A stretch of 41,417 nucleotides of DNA from Allomyces arbusculus (Eukaryota > Blastocladiomycota > Blastocladiomycetes > Blastocladiales > Blastocladiaceae). The stretch spans positions 1 through 41,417 of the forward strand of contig JADHYV010000119.1 in the NCBI GenBank assembly GCA_027604705.1, read 5' to 3'. The notes beneath the pieces were generated by a model. The model worked only from the letters and a program-made list of their open reading frames with translations. It ran no database searches and had not been told where the DNA came from. Position 1 is the stretch's first letter; every line of letters begins with the position of its first letter. The position numbers and the translations under genes are program-made. Shown one piece after another: positions 1 through 10,880 of the stretch.

Positions 1-3000
1 GTCCCACGACCAGTCGCAGTCTGGCACGACGGGCAATATCGTGAACCATTGCCAGGTGGACGCGTCGCGCATTGTCGGGGGTATCCAGTTTGTCGCTGCC
101 ATTGCGACTGTGCCGTTCGGACTCGTGCTCGGCATGGCGCTCATGTACCAGCAGGTCGGGTGGGCGATGATGATGGTGCTCGCGGTCACGGCGTTACTCT
201 TCGCGCTCATGAGCCGGATCGGTGGGCCTATGGCCAAGGCGCAAACCGAGTCGCTGAAGCACAACGATACGCGCGTCAAGCTGTGCTCGGACGCGCTCAC
301 GGGGATCCAGGTACGTTTAGCGCGTTGGATGCTGGGCTTTGCTACCGCACGTTCGTCGGTTTACTATGGCCACAGTCACGCTCACACCATCATCACTCCT
401 TCTCATACATAGACGTACAAGCTGTACGGGTGGACGAAACCCATTACCGACCGCATTCTCGCCGTGCGCGATGCGCAGCTACGCGCGCTCCGCAAAATGA
501 CGATCCTCCTCAGCATCCAAGCTGGCTCGACCGACATCATGCCGACGTTTTCGGTCTTTGCCATCTTCGCCGTGTATGGAGCCGTCTATGGCACGGCCGA
601 CCTGACGGTCCAAAAAGTCTTTGTCGTGACGACGCTCTACCGTCTCATTTCCGGGCCAATGGAGACGCTCGCATTTGGGTGGGCGCCCCTTCTTGCGGCC
701 TGGGTCTCGATCCAACGCATTGCCAAGTTCTTGGGCACGCCCGAACTCGCGGCGTTTGTCGACCGGTCGGCCGACACGACTGATCCGGTCGCAATCAGCA
801 TCAAGGATGCGCAGTTTGCGTTTGTCGCGGACAAGCCCGTGCTCGCCATTGACCAGCTCGATATCGCCCGCGGGTCTGTGACCGCCGTCGTCGGCCGCGT
901 CGGTGCCGGTAAAACTGCGTTGCTCGATGCCATCCTCGGCGAAATCTACCAGACGTCGACCGCCGGCCGTGTCACGGTCCGTGGCACCGTCGCCTTCGCA
1001 TCGCAAAAGGCATGGATTCAGAACGCTAGCCTCCGCGACAACATTCTGTTCGGTCTGCCCTACGACGAGAAAAAATACCTGCGCGTTACCGAGGCGTGCG
1101 CGCTCAAGCCCGACCTTGCCATGCTCGTGAATGGCGACCAGACGCTGATTGGTGACAAGGGGATCAACTTGTCGGGCGGGCAACGTGCGCGTCTGAATTG
1201 TGCCCGCGCTCTCTACTCCGACGCGGATATTTTGCTCCTCGACGACCCGTTGTCGGCGGTCGACGCGCACGTGGATCGGCACCTGTTTGATGCGTGGTTC
1301 AACCTGGACTCGGGCCTGTTGCGCGGCAAGACGGTTGTGCTCGTCACGCACGCTGTCCACCACTTGCCCGACGTTGACCGGATTGTGGCCATCCAGGACG
1401 GCAAGATCGCCGAGGTCGGCACGTACGCCGAGCTCATGGCGCGCGACGACGGCGTCGTCGCTGACCTGGTGCGCGAGTACATGGCCAAGCGCCGCAACGA
1501 CGACGAGGAAGAGAAGAGCGAGTCGGCGACTGATGGAGGCGACGAGAAGAGCCGCGCGGAAAAGACGCAGTCGTCGGCGCCAGTCACGAGCGCCAAGGGC
1601 AACGACAAGAAGGCCGAGAGCAACGACGAGAAGAAGGAATCGGGCAGCGTTGGGTGGAGCGTTTACCTATCGTACCTCCGCACGTGCGGGTGGTTCAACG
1701 TCATCACTGCCGCGTTGTTTTCTTGCATCGCCAACAGCATGATGGTGTTCGAGACGATTTGGCTGGTACGTGTTTTTTTTTGATTGCTGCGATGCTGAAG
1801 TTGCACGTCAAGACGGATCCTGACTCCCTGAGAAAATTGCAACAACGGATAATAGGGCATGTGGGGGCAGGCCGCAATGGAGGGCCACGCCGATTTCGGG
1901 TTCTACATTGGAATCTACGCCGTCATCTCGATCGTCTTTGCGATTGGGATTTTTGCGTCGCTCTCCATGGCTCTGGCCGTTGCCGGGTACAACGGGTCGC
2001 GGGGCACATTTGCCAAAGTGTTACGGAGCGTGATGCGAGCCCCGGGCTGGTTCTTTGACACGACACCCGCCGGTACGTTTCTGCTTCAAGTATTCTCTTT
2101 TGTACCGTGGTCGACGCAGAGTTGCCAAGATTTACTGACGCGCCGCCATCCTCAGGCCGCATTCTGAACCGCATGGCGAGCGACCAGGACAAGGTTGACT
2201 TGCAAGTGCCGCTCAACATCATGCAGTTTGCGTTCCTGCTCATCTATGTCTTCGCGGTCCTCATCAACGTCGTTATCGCGTCGCCGTGGTTTATCCTGAT
2301 CGCGGTTCCGATTGGTTTCCTCTTTGTTTGGATCGAGCGCCTCTACCTGAACGCGTCGCGCGAGGTGCAGCGGCTCTTCCAAGTCTCCCTCTCGCCCGTC
2401 TTCCAGCACGTCACGGAAACGCTCGACGGTCTGCCCGTGATCCGCGGCGGGTTCCGTTACAACGACCGGTTCGAGCACATGGCGCTCGACAAGATCGACG
2501 ATTCGGGTCGGGCGTGGTACGCTTCAACCTGCACGACGCGCTGGCTCAACGTTCAAGTCGCGCTCGTTGGCAACTTGATTATGGGGCTCATTGCTCTCCT
2601 GGCGGTTCTCGTCAAGGACGCAAATGCTGCGCTCATGGGGTCGGCGCTCTCCCAGGTGTTTGTCCTGGTGTCGGTCTTCTCGCAAGTTTTGATCTCGTAC
2701 GGCAACCTCGAGAACGCACTCATCTCGGTGGAGCGTATCAACGAGTACATGCAGTTGCCCTCTGAGGCGTCCGAGGAGACGACGGCGGTCGCGCTTGATG
2801 CCAAGTGGCCCGCGGACGGTGCAATCGACATTGACGATTACTCAACGACTTACCGCGAGGGGCTCGACCCGGTGCTCAAGCACGTGTCGGTACATGTGCG
2901 TGCGGGCGAGCGCGTTGGGATTGTTGGGCGGACTGGCGCTGGTGCGTTTCTGATTTTTCGCTACTCCGCGATCGGATGGCTCTGCTGACCATTCTTCACC

Positions 3001-3609
3001 CTCTGAATAGGCAAATCGAGTCTGACGCTCGCGCTCTTCCGCATCATCGAGGCGACTTCTGGCCGCATCACCATCGATGGCCTCGACATTGCCCAGCTCG
3101 GTCTGCAGGACTTGCGCACGCGGCTCACGATTTTGCCGCAGGACCCGATCATCTTCCACGCGTCGGTGCGCGACAACCTCGACCCGACGGGCGCCAACGA
3201 CGATGCCGCCGTGTGGCGCGCGCTCGACAGTGCCGGTCTCGCCGATTTCATTCGTGAACTCGAGGGCCAGCTGGATGCGCCGCTCACGGCCGCGTCCATG
3301 TCGGTGGGCCAGTCGCAGTTGCTGTGTCTCGCACGCGCGCTGTTGCGCAAGACCAAGATCCTGGTGCTCGACGAGGCGACCGCGTCGGTCGACCCGCAGA
3401 CGGACGAGATTGTGCAAAAGACGATTCGGCGCGAGTTTGCCGGGTGCACAATCTTGACGATTGCGCACCGTGTGGCCACGGTCATGGATTACGACAAGAT
3501 TTTGACGCTCGATCATGGCAAAGTGGTCGAGTTTGATTCGCCCGAGGCGCTGTTGGCCGATCAGGAGTCGGTGTTTTATTCGCTGGCCAAGGAGAGCAAG
3601 CTGATTTGA
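1..3609 (+). CDS. ABC transporter, subfamily C (MRP type), 5' end outside window
   Basis: Full-size ATP-driven export pump of the ABCC/MRP family, expected in the plasma or vacuolar membrane, moving conjugates or drugs. Exons read as 2-310, 413-1765, 1856-2072, 2156-2941 and 3011-3609, all junctions frame-consistent. The first exon opens inside transmembrane domain 1 ([16 protein letters not shown], the usual STGEIVN..SVDA loop), so the start lies upstream. NBD1 has Walker [13 protein letters not shown], signature LSGGQRARL, Walker [13 protein letters not shown] and H-loop LVTHAVHH. A charged Lys/Glu/Asp linker (about 1500-1640) leads to TMD2. NBD2 has Walker A VGRTGAGKSSL split by an intron, signature [16 protein letters not shown], Walker [13 protein letters not shown] and H-loop TIAHRVATV. 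Both ATP sites look complete apart from Ser where MRPs usually carry Arg after SVGQ. Substrate cannot be told from sequence. Confidence 0.93.
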
Positions 3610-3861
3610 TGCTTGGTTTGGCTGTTTATGTATTTTTTTTTCCTTTTTCTTGAGTCTCAAATGTCATATGTGGAGGTGGATTCCCTGAACATATGTATGT
3701 TTGACGTCTGTGGTTCGAATTTCCGGATTGTAACTTGGACGCAAATGTATTTCTGGAGCCATGCCGCGGCAGTTTAGACAAACATCAAGCACTATTTATC
3801 ACATCTCAAAAACCAAAACGCGAGCTGGATTCGCACAACCTCCGCTCATCCACCAATCACC
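3610..3861. other. ABCC 3' flank
   Basis: Non-coding sequence after the ABCC stop. It is AT-richer than the genes, with a T-run near 3631-3640, and probably carries the 3' UTR and polyadenylation region. A short stretch near 3711 resembles a tRNA T-arm, but no tRNA fold can be built around it. Confidence 0.5.
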
Positions 3862-4665
3862 GAAGTCCCTGGTCACCGATCTGATGCACCAATGGAATTG
3901 GTGTGTGAGATCCGCATTTGGCTCCAAGTGAACATTTGTGAGGGCCGGGTATGTGCGGGTAACAGACCAGAAAGCATGGTTTCATCTTGATTTTCACGAC
4001 TCAAGTCCCGCTGATCCTGCGCTTGCGCGCGTTGATCCGGATGTCGCTCCGCAAATGTCAAGTTCCGAGAGGGCCGGGTATTTCGAGCGTGTGAAGACTA
4101 AGGGACCCAAGTCCCGGGGCGCGAGTCGATGCTCTTGCAAGTGATCCGCTTGTCGCTGCGCAAGCACCAAGTGCTGGGAGGGCCGGGTAATAGTGTGGTT
4201 CATCAGCTCTGACCGCTCAGTTTCCACAATGTCCATGCTTCCTGCGTCTCATGAGGGGCTGCTCACACCCAAGTCCCGAGGCGTGGTAAACGTGCTGCTT
4301 GCACAGCATGCAATCCACATGACGCTCTAGAGTGTTATTTACCGAGGAGGGCCGAGTATTTCGTGTAAATGACCTCATCTGACCTGAACTTGGTCCAGAA
4401 CCATGGTCTGCTGTTTCCCAGGCTCATTACACCCAAGTCCCGGGGCGCGGGCCACGCTTTTTTGATCCATCGTGAACCCGCATGCCGCTCCAAGTCATCA
4501 AGTGACTGGGGGGCCACGTGTTTCGAGAGTGCAACTTGCAACTGAGAGAGCTCGAGAGTGCTTCTATCCAAGTCCCGGGGCGCCAACCGTGCTGCGTTGC
4601 TGCACAATTTTTAACGATCCACATGTCGCTCTAAGAGTCTAGTCTGAGTGCCGGTATTTCGAGGA
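3862..4665. repeat. Array of diverged tandem repeats with three conserved blocks
   Basis: About six copies of a 109-169 bp unit. Each contains, in order, block A (GAGGGCCGGGTATTTCG), block B (CCCAAGTCCCGGGGCGCG) and block C (GATCCGCATGTCGCTC, often followed by CAAG). Block A starts near 3940, 4069, 4178, 4347, 4509 and 4646. Block B lies near 4003, 4109, 4270, 4433 and 4571, with a weaker copy near 3868. Block C recurs near 3911, 4034, 4143, 4308, 4480 and 4617. The spacers between blocks are not conserved, so the blocks appear to be under constraint while the rest drifts. No long ORF runs through it. It lies between two convergent genes. Origin and role are unknown. Confidence 0.75.
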
Positions 4666-5400
4666 TGCAAGCTGTTTGCGATTGAGCGGACAACCGGTGT
4701 CGGGTCGAGTCTTGTCTCACTTGACATCAAATCTCTTGTGACTCCTTGCTTGATTCGTCCTGAGAGTGGTCTGCTCACGTTCAAATGAAGTTATGCCAAG
4801 GGTGTGAGAGACGGCATTCTTCAAGTGTCGAGCGGCGGACTTTTCTGAGCCACTCTCAAGAGTGAACACTGCGCAATCGGCAGTCACAACCGGGACCTGA
4901 GCGGCATGGGGAAGTGGAAGGAAACACATTTTGCTCCAACGCATGATATTCTGTCCGCTCAGCGGAGATCTGAGCCGCATAACACCAAATCAACCCCCTA
5001 TTCCAGAGCGACCGCCGCGTCAAAAAGCCGTCGTTGAGCGTCACAATCTGCCCACTCGGCAATCCGATCTGACCGCTGCGAAGATGACCAGTGCCGAAAT
5101 GCATGGATGAAATGTCTTCTACTACCGCCAGGTCCGTCTCATCAGGTGAAACCAATCAAGTGGAGCTGTTACCTGTGAAAAGCGCCAGGTCGTCTTGTTT
5201 CTCGAGTCGAACGTTCAGGTCAATTCTGTTGGCCGATAAGAGCGCATACGTGGTGACGCAGTTGTGAGGAGGATGCAAGCATCGACACCGCAGTGTTGAT
5301 GCCGTGTTGATGTTTCCTTCGGTCCTGTTAGCAACGCGACGACAAGTCCAGTGAAAAAGACACACAATGTTTGCTTCAAAACTGTGTCCACCCTCCCCCC
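4666..5400. other. Non-coding gap with repeated GAGCGG/CCGCTC motifs
   Basis: No recognisable gene. The short motif GAGCGGAC and its complement recur near 4684, 4830, 4898, 4950 and 5071, and one cluster near 4945-4975 is partly palindromic. Toward 5400 the sequence becomes the 3' flank of the minus-strand ENT gene, with a C-run near 5390-5400. Confidence 0.4.
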
Positions 5401-7454
5401 CTATGCCGGTGCCGTCGCCGCCCCAAGCACCGCATAACTGGCAATCGCGCCGAGCGTCAACCCCGTCAGCAGCGCGAGCGTCATAATCCGCCCCACCAGC
5501 CCCTTTTCCGCATCCACTAACCCGCGCTCCATGCGCGCCGACCCAAACGGCCCGACCGTCTCGACCTCGACAACGATCTCGGGCGCAGCCGTAAGCGCGC
5601 GCGTGGCCAAGTACCCGCTCGACCCGGCCAAAATCGCAACAAGCGTGAGCGCAGCGGCCGGCGTCGCGCCCCACTCGGGCGCCGGAGGCAGCATCGGATG
5701 CCTCGGGAGCCGTAGCGGCACGAGGAATATAAACGCTGGAATCAAAATCGTGCGCAGGAGCGATTGCGCGAGCGTATTGCGCGCGTGCTGCTTGGACGCG
5801 TGCGGCACGGTGCGCGGCGCGTCGTCGCTGAGTAGTAATACCACATCGTTGTCGTCGTTGTCAATGAGCAAGTCATTCTCGGGCTCAACTTTGCGCCGCG
5901 GGCGGCGCAACCACGAGGCAATGTCGGGCGTCGTGCGGCCGATCGTGTCAAAGGCGTTGAACAGGATGAGGCCCCACGCGACGACCGTGCCGGGCGCAAT
6001 CGATCCGGTCGGCGCCATTTGCACGACCAGGCCCGGAAACACAGACAGGGTCACGGTAAATGTCCACACGGTGGCCGCCACATACGGCCAGATGGCGCGA
6101 GTCAGCTCCCACCGCGTTAGCAAAAGCGGTGGCGGGGCCGCAAACGTGCCGCTCACCGGTGTGAACAACGTGGTTTCTTCGTCGGGTGCGCCGGCCTCGC
6201 CATCCTCGTCGGACCGCGGCGACGTCAGCGAGTCGGCCGACGCGGCGCCCCAAATTGACAGCGACGAGGCCGTCTGGTGCCGGCGGACGGCACGAGCAAG
6301 GGGCAGGTAAAAAACGAGGCACGCGGCGAGCACAAGCACGGAAATGCCAAAGTAGAGAATGGTCGATGCTTGCAACGAGATGAAGCTGCGAGAGAGGACT
6401 TGATTGGGCAACGGAGTGAGCACGTAGTGCAGGGTCGAGACGAGCACGCCCGACAGCGCTTGGCCGACGAGCATCTGGGAACCCAAAAACAAGCGTGAGC
6501 CGACTCAAGTCCACAATCGTGCGCTGACGGTCAAGGAACAGGGCTTCGATTCGTACCGCCGACGTGAACTGCGCGTGTGCACGACTCGATAGTGCGAACA
6601 GGTGCATCTGAACAATGGCTGTCGAGGCACCGCTCAAGAAGACGCCGACCAGGATGGACCCGAATAGCACATAGGTGTCGCGCGGGTCTTGCGGTCCGCC
6701 GTCGGGCGACATGCACGCGAGTGCCAGGAACGCGGAGAATACCAAGGCGTTCACGACAAACGCGGTAATGGTCAATCGCCGATCCGTAGACTACAACGCA
6801 GGTCAAATGGCGTCATTAGAGACACGATTCCAAGCCAACTCGACCAATCACAAAAAACGCACACCTTCTTCATCGGGACCAGCGCAAAGACCGTGAACAG
6901 GAGGTCGGCGACCATGTAGACAACGGCAAAAGCGTTCGAGAACGTGTCGGCAATGGACGGGACGGCAGCAAACTGCGAGGCGAAAAACTCGGGCGCCGAA
7001 ATGAGCGCGTTCCTATAGTGACGGCCACGTCAGGTGTGCGCAAATTTCGGGCAGCCAGCGCGCGCTCTCTAACGCACCATGGCAGCAGCATTCCAATCCC
7101 TTGCAAGCAGAACACGGCCACGAGCGCCTTCGACACGCCGCGCTGCTGGTCATCGGCGCGTGCTGGTGATCCTCCTGTCGGCATCCCTGCAGCGCTGCCG
7201 ATCGTATGCGTGCGACTGGTCCGGCCCGCTGTTGATCGCGCTCGCGCGCTGCCTGCAGGTCCGGCCGAGCCAATAGTGTAGCCGGACGAACGACGAGGCG
7301 TGCCAATAATGACCGGGTGCGTCGGATTTGGGTGGAAAACGAGCGACGGAGCTGGAGGTGCGGCAGGTGACGCTGGTGTACTGGACACGGTCCCGTACGG
7401 GTCCACGACCGGACCAGCGACGGCGGCCGCAGATCCATTGGCCATGGAATCCAT
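5401..7454 (-). CDS. Equilibrative nucleoside transporter (SLC29/ENT family)
   Basis: Membrane carrier for nucleosides or nucleobases, expected in the plasma or an internal membrane. Exons on the minus strand: 7454-7078, 7012-6865, 6790-6557 and 6474-5401, about 610 residues. A low-complexity cytosolic N-terminus (Ala/Pro/Ser, about 110 residues) precedes the first membrane segment (LVAVFCLQGIGMLLPW then NALISAPEFF). Family signatures seen are MLVGQALSGVLVS at the exon 3/4 joint, VTLSVFPGLV, LILFNAFDTIGR and SSGYLATRALTAAP, and roughly eleven hydrophobic segments can be drawn. The long Asp-rich loop (about 5815-5880) is the usual central cytosolic loop region. Start chosen at the first Met of METs in MDSMANGS; a second in-frame Met lies three codons on. 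The family match is clear; substrate choice is not. Confidence 0.88.
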
Positions 7455-8130
7455 GGTTTCGATGAGGGTAATTTGGTTGTTGATGTGCTGACTTGATGGC
7501 GTGCTGGCGTGCGGGCGTGCTGGCGTGCTGTGGGTTGACGGTAGGTAGCAGGCTCGTTCCTGCCGACCAGTGGTCGAGCGATATTTAACTTGTCGGGGCT
7601 CCAAAATGACAAGTCGATGCAATGCGGGGAGTTGGAACAGAAATTGTCGTTCTGGTCGTGCCGGCAGAAGGTCGCGGAGGAAGAGGGGCGTCGTCAGCAG
7701 GCGGTCGTAATCCCTTCTCTGTTGAGAAGACAGCGGCGTGACTGCCTCGCACACGGCGCGAGACGCGAATCGACTCCTGATCACACAGCCTGCCGCTCCA
7801 GCGCGCAATTGCCAGGGATCTGTTTTACACTGCTTGCGGTTGGCGGCACGGCGCGACTATATCCACGCCGATGAGTGTTCGTATAGGGTCCGCGCTGCAA
7901 CAGACCCCTCGAGCTCATGGAGACCCAGTGTGGCAACTGCAGCACAAAACGAAGACGAAAGAAAAGAATCATGTTCGACATGCCAAGGCAACCGATGCGA
8001 CTGAGAGATACCAGGAAAATGGGTTGGCCCCATCACCAGCAACAACAACAACAACAACAACAAATAGGGGAAAACACAATGCCTCGTCACTCGTCTGATC
8101 TGCACGCCACCGCGTCGTAACCGGGAGCGC
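7455..8130. other. Spacer between ENT start and fungalysin stop
   Basis: Both flanking genes run on the minus strand, so this holds the ENT promoter and the fungalysin 3' flank. Apart from a CAA trinucleotide run I see no gene or RNA in it. Confidence 0.5.
8040..8063. repeat. (CAA)8 microsatellite
   Basis: Perfect run of eight CAA (TTG on the other strand), 70-90 bp beyond the fungalysin stop codon and probably in its 3' UTR. Confidence 0.9.
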
Positions 8131-10880
8131 TTACTCGTCGTCGTCGTCGTCATCTCCGTTGCACCACGGGTCCCACCAGGGGCACGGCGTCGGCTCTGGA
8201 CGCGACGTGGTCGTCGTGGTGCGTGTGGACGTGCGCGTCGATGTCTTGGTGGTGGTCGCGGTCGGCGTCGGCTTGGTCGTGGTCGTGGCGGTAGCCGTGG
8301 CCGTCGACGTCTTGGTCGTGGTCGTCGTTTTGGTACCCGTCGTGGATGTGGAACTCGACGGACCGCTGCACTCGGCGGGCAAGTCAAACGAGTCGACGTA
8401 CTTGGCCTTGACTGCCTTGGACCCGAGTCCGCGCTTGGCAAAGCCCTTCCAGATCAGGCACTTGTAGGCGCCCTTGGTCAGTTGCTGCTCGGCTGAAATG
8501 AGGGCGTCGCGCGCTTCGACGAAGGTCGGGTTGCAGGGTTGGATCTTGAGGGCGTCAAACAAGATGCGCAAGAAAAGCGAGTTCCCTTTCGACGTGGAGG
8601 CCGAAAACAGGTCGCCGTAGCCGAGTTCGTCGACCTACAAGTGGTGGAGAAGCGGGAGAAAATGGAGAGGAATAGGTGAGTCGGACGCTGGTGATGGCCG
8701 TGGCCGTGGGACAAGAAACGAGGCCAAACGATGATTTGTCAAGGCCCGCCGCGGTGTGAACGACACGAAATATGTGCCCCCTGTCCCGGGTTGGTAAAGT
8801 GGGACGGAAAAAAAAATTTAACACGCACAAAGTTGAAGTAGACTTCGATGAGCATCGACGCCCAAATCTCGCCCGCCATGTGCACCTCGTCCTAAAACCG
8901 GTGGAGATGATTGAATAAGTGTCGAGAAATATTAATGGTTAGTAAGAAGCCGATATCGCGTGCGTGTTTTAAACAAGGAGAGAAAGAAACGCACGTAGTC
9001 GGGCTTAGACAGGTATGAATAAAGATTCGGGCACGTCTGGGTGTTGGAAGAGTACGGGTACGTCCGGATGCCCGCCGTGTTGCCAAGAACGTAGGCGCCA
9101 AGGCCCCAGGCAGCGTTGCGGTCCGAATCGGCCTTGAACGTGTTGGCGACCATGCCAAACACATCGCCCCAGCCCTCACCCATCCCGCCCGACTCGCCGC
9201 CCCAGAGGCAGTCGGTGTTGGATGGGCCGCCCGTGAGACGGTTCGTGATGCCGTGCATATACTCGTGGAACTAGTTTTGAGGTCGAATTCAAGAGAGTAT
9301 CAGTGGGTCATGTCATGGCAAACAAGCCAATGCGACAGACACCAGCTGGCGCTACGCACAGGAATCGTCAAATCGTAGACACCATCACGAGTCGGCTTGG
9401 TCTGCGTGAAGATAAACTGCCGCGTCGTCGGCTTTTGGCCGTCGGGAGGGGTTGCGAAGTTTGCGTTGTCCGTACCCGACCGATCTTGCGCATACGCCTG
9501 CACGGGGTCGTTCCCCTTCCCTCCCTTGTTGAAATTGCTCGTCTAAAGCAATTTCACGAGATGTATCGTCACTTTTCCTCAAATCTCAATGCCAGATCTT
9601 GAAAAAATCGAGGATCAAACGTACCTGGAAGTTGCCCGACACTTCATCAAACCCGTACTGGTAGGACAAGTCATGCGCCGTGTTGAGCATGTAGAAGAGC
9701 TGAACCGTTGCCGCGTCTGTGTACTGTTCGGCCGGCTTGCTAAAGTCAGGCTTGTACGCAGTGAAGTCGAGTGCCGACCCACCATCAGGGCGCTTCGTGT
9801 TGCCGGCCTTCGTGTTGGGCTACAACCGGTTCAGTTTGGTCAGCTCAAGTGCGCAAATAAGCAAGACGCGTAGAAAAATACGGAATAAACGAACTTGCGC
9901 GAGGATATTGTTTCCACGCGTGTCCGTAAATGACTGGGACGCGTCAGCATGCCACCCTTGGGGCGACGCGTTCGACTTCACGGCCGTGGACCCATCCACG
10001 ATCTCGATCGGCCCCTTTTCCGGGTTCTCCGTGCCGATCGGCAGCACCGAGTACCGCGCCGACGCGTCGGCGACCCAGTCGTTCACAGCCTCAACAGCAC
10101 CCGACTGTGCATTAACGTGCGCATGGTACCAGTTGTTGGCCTGCTTGACCTGGTACGAGTAGACGAGCTTCAAGTTGTTGCCGTCCTGCACGTAGGCGTA
10201 CTTGACGGGCACCGGCTGCTCGGCAATATCCGTATCGATCGTGTACTCTTTGGGTGCGTCAGGACCAGCGCCCTCGCGCGGCGGCACGGGTTTGACGTCC
10301 ACCTTGGCCGGCTTGGCGCCAATGTACGTCGCAAACGACTGGAACGCGTCAGCGGGCGACTTGCCCGTCGCGATCAGAGACTCCTGTGAACCGACGGGCG
10401 GCTTGGCCGGACGCGCGCCGCGGTAGAAACGGTCGCCGTACGAAATGATTTTGCCGTCCCTAAACGAGATATCAAGAGAGGAAGCAGGTCAGATTCAGGC
10501 CGCAAGCCAAAAAAAGCAACAGCCAAAAGTAACAGCACGCACTTGACGTTGATGTTGATGTCACCATTCACGACCTCGAGCCCATTCACAATCTGGCGCG
10601 CATAGACGGCCGTGACGCCCGACGACGTCGGGACCACATCCTTGACCACAAAGTCGGTCGCTGGGAACTGCATCTGCGTCGTCAGGAACGCCGTCGCCGC
10701 CGTCTTGGCGTCCGTACTCGTCGGCAAGAGCGAGTTGACAGGCGGCACTTGGGTCGAAAACGTCGAGTGCGCAATGGCCGGCACCTTGATCAGACGCTTC
10801 GCATCGACAACGGTGATGGCCTGCACGGCAATCAGCGCGAGCAGGAACAGAATCGTGAACGCGCGCGGCGAGGTTGTCAT
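8131..10880 (-). CDS. Fungalysin, secreted M36 zinc metalloprotease (copy 1, intact)
   Basis: Extracellular endopeptidase of the thermolysin-like M36 family. Exons on the minus strand: 10880-10543, 10459-9895, 9819-9625, 9542-9360, 9270-8995, 8891-8829 and 8634-8131, all in frame, about 707 residues. A signal peptide (FTILFLLALIAVQA) leads into the FTP propeptide with SYGDRFYRG. The catalytic domain carries HEYMHG (two zinc His and catalytic Glu) and the downstream zinc Glu in GGMGEGWGD. The C-terminal helix region has DEVHMAGEIWASML and CLIWKGFAKRGLG. After the protease a Thr/Ser/Pro-rich, probably O-glycosylated stretch of about 60 residues ends in CPWWDPWCNG followed by six Asp and a Glu. 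All catalytic residues are present, so it should be active. Start is the only Met before the signal peptide. Confidence 0.93.

Noticed and set aside
3700-3730. tRNA T-arm-like GGTTCGAAT
   Set aside because: No acceptor stem, D-arm or anticodon arm can be built in the flanks.
3862-4665. CRISPR array
   Set aside because: Eukaryotic setting, repeats diverged, spacing irregular, no cas genes.
8159-8467. Plus-strand Val/Asp-rich open frame
   Set aside because: Mirror image of the Thr/Ser-rich tail of fungalysin copy 1; repeats in codons create the frame.
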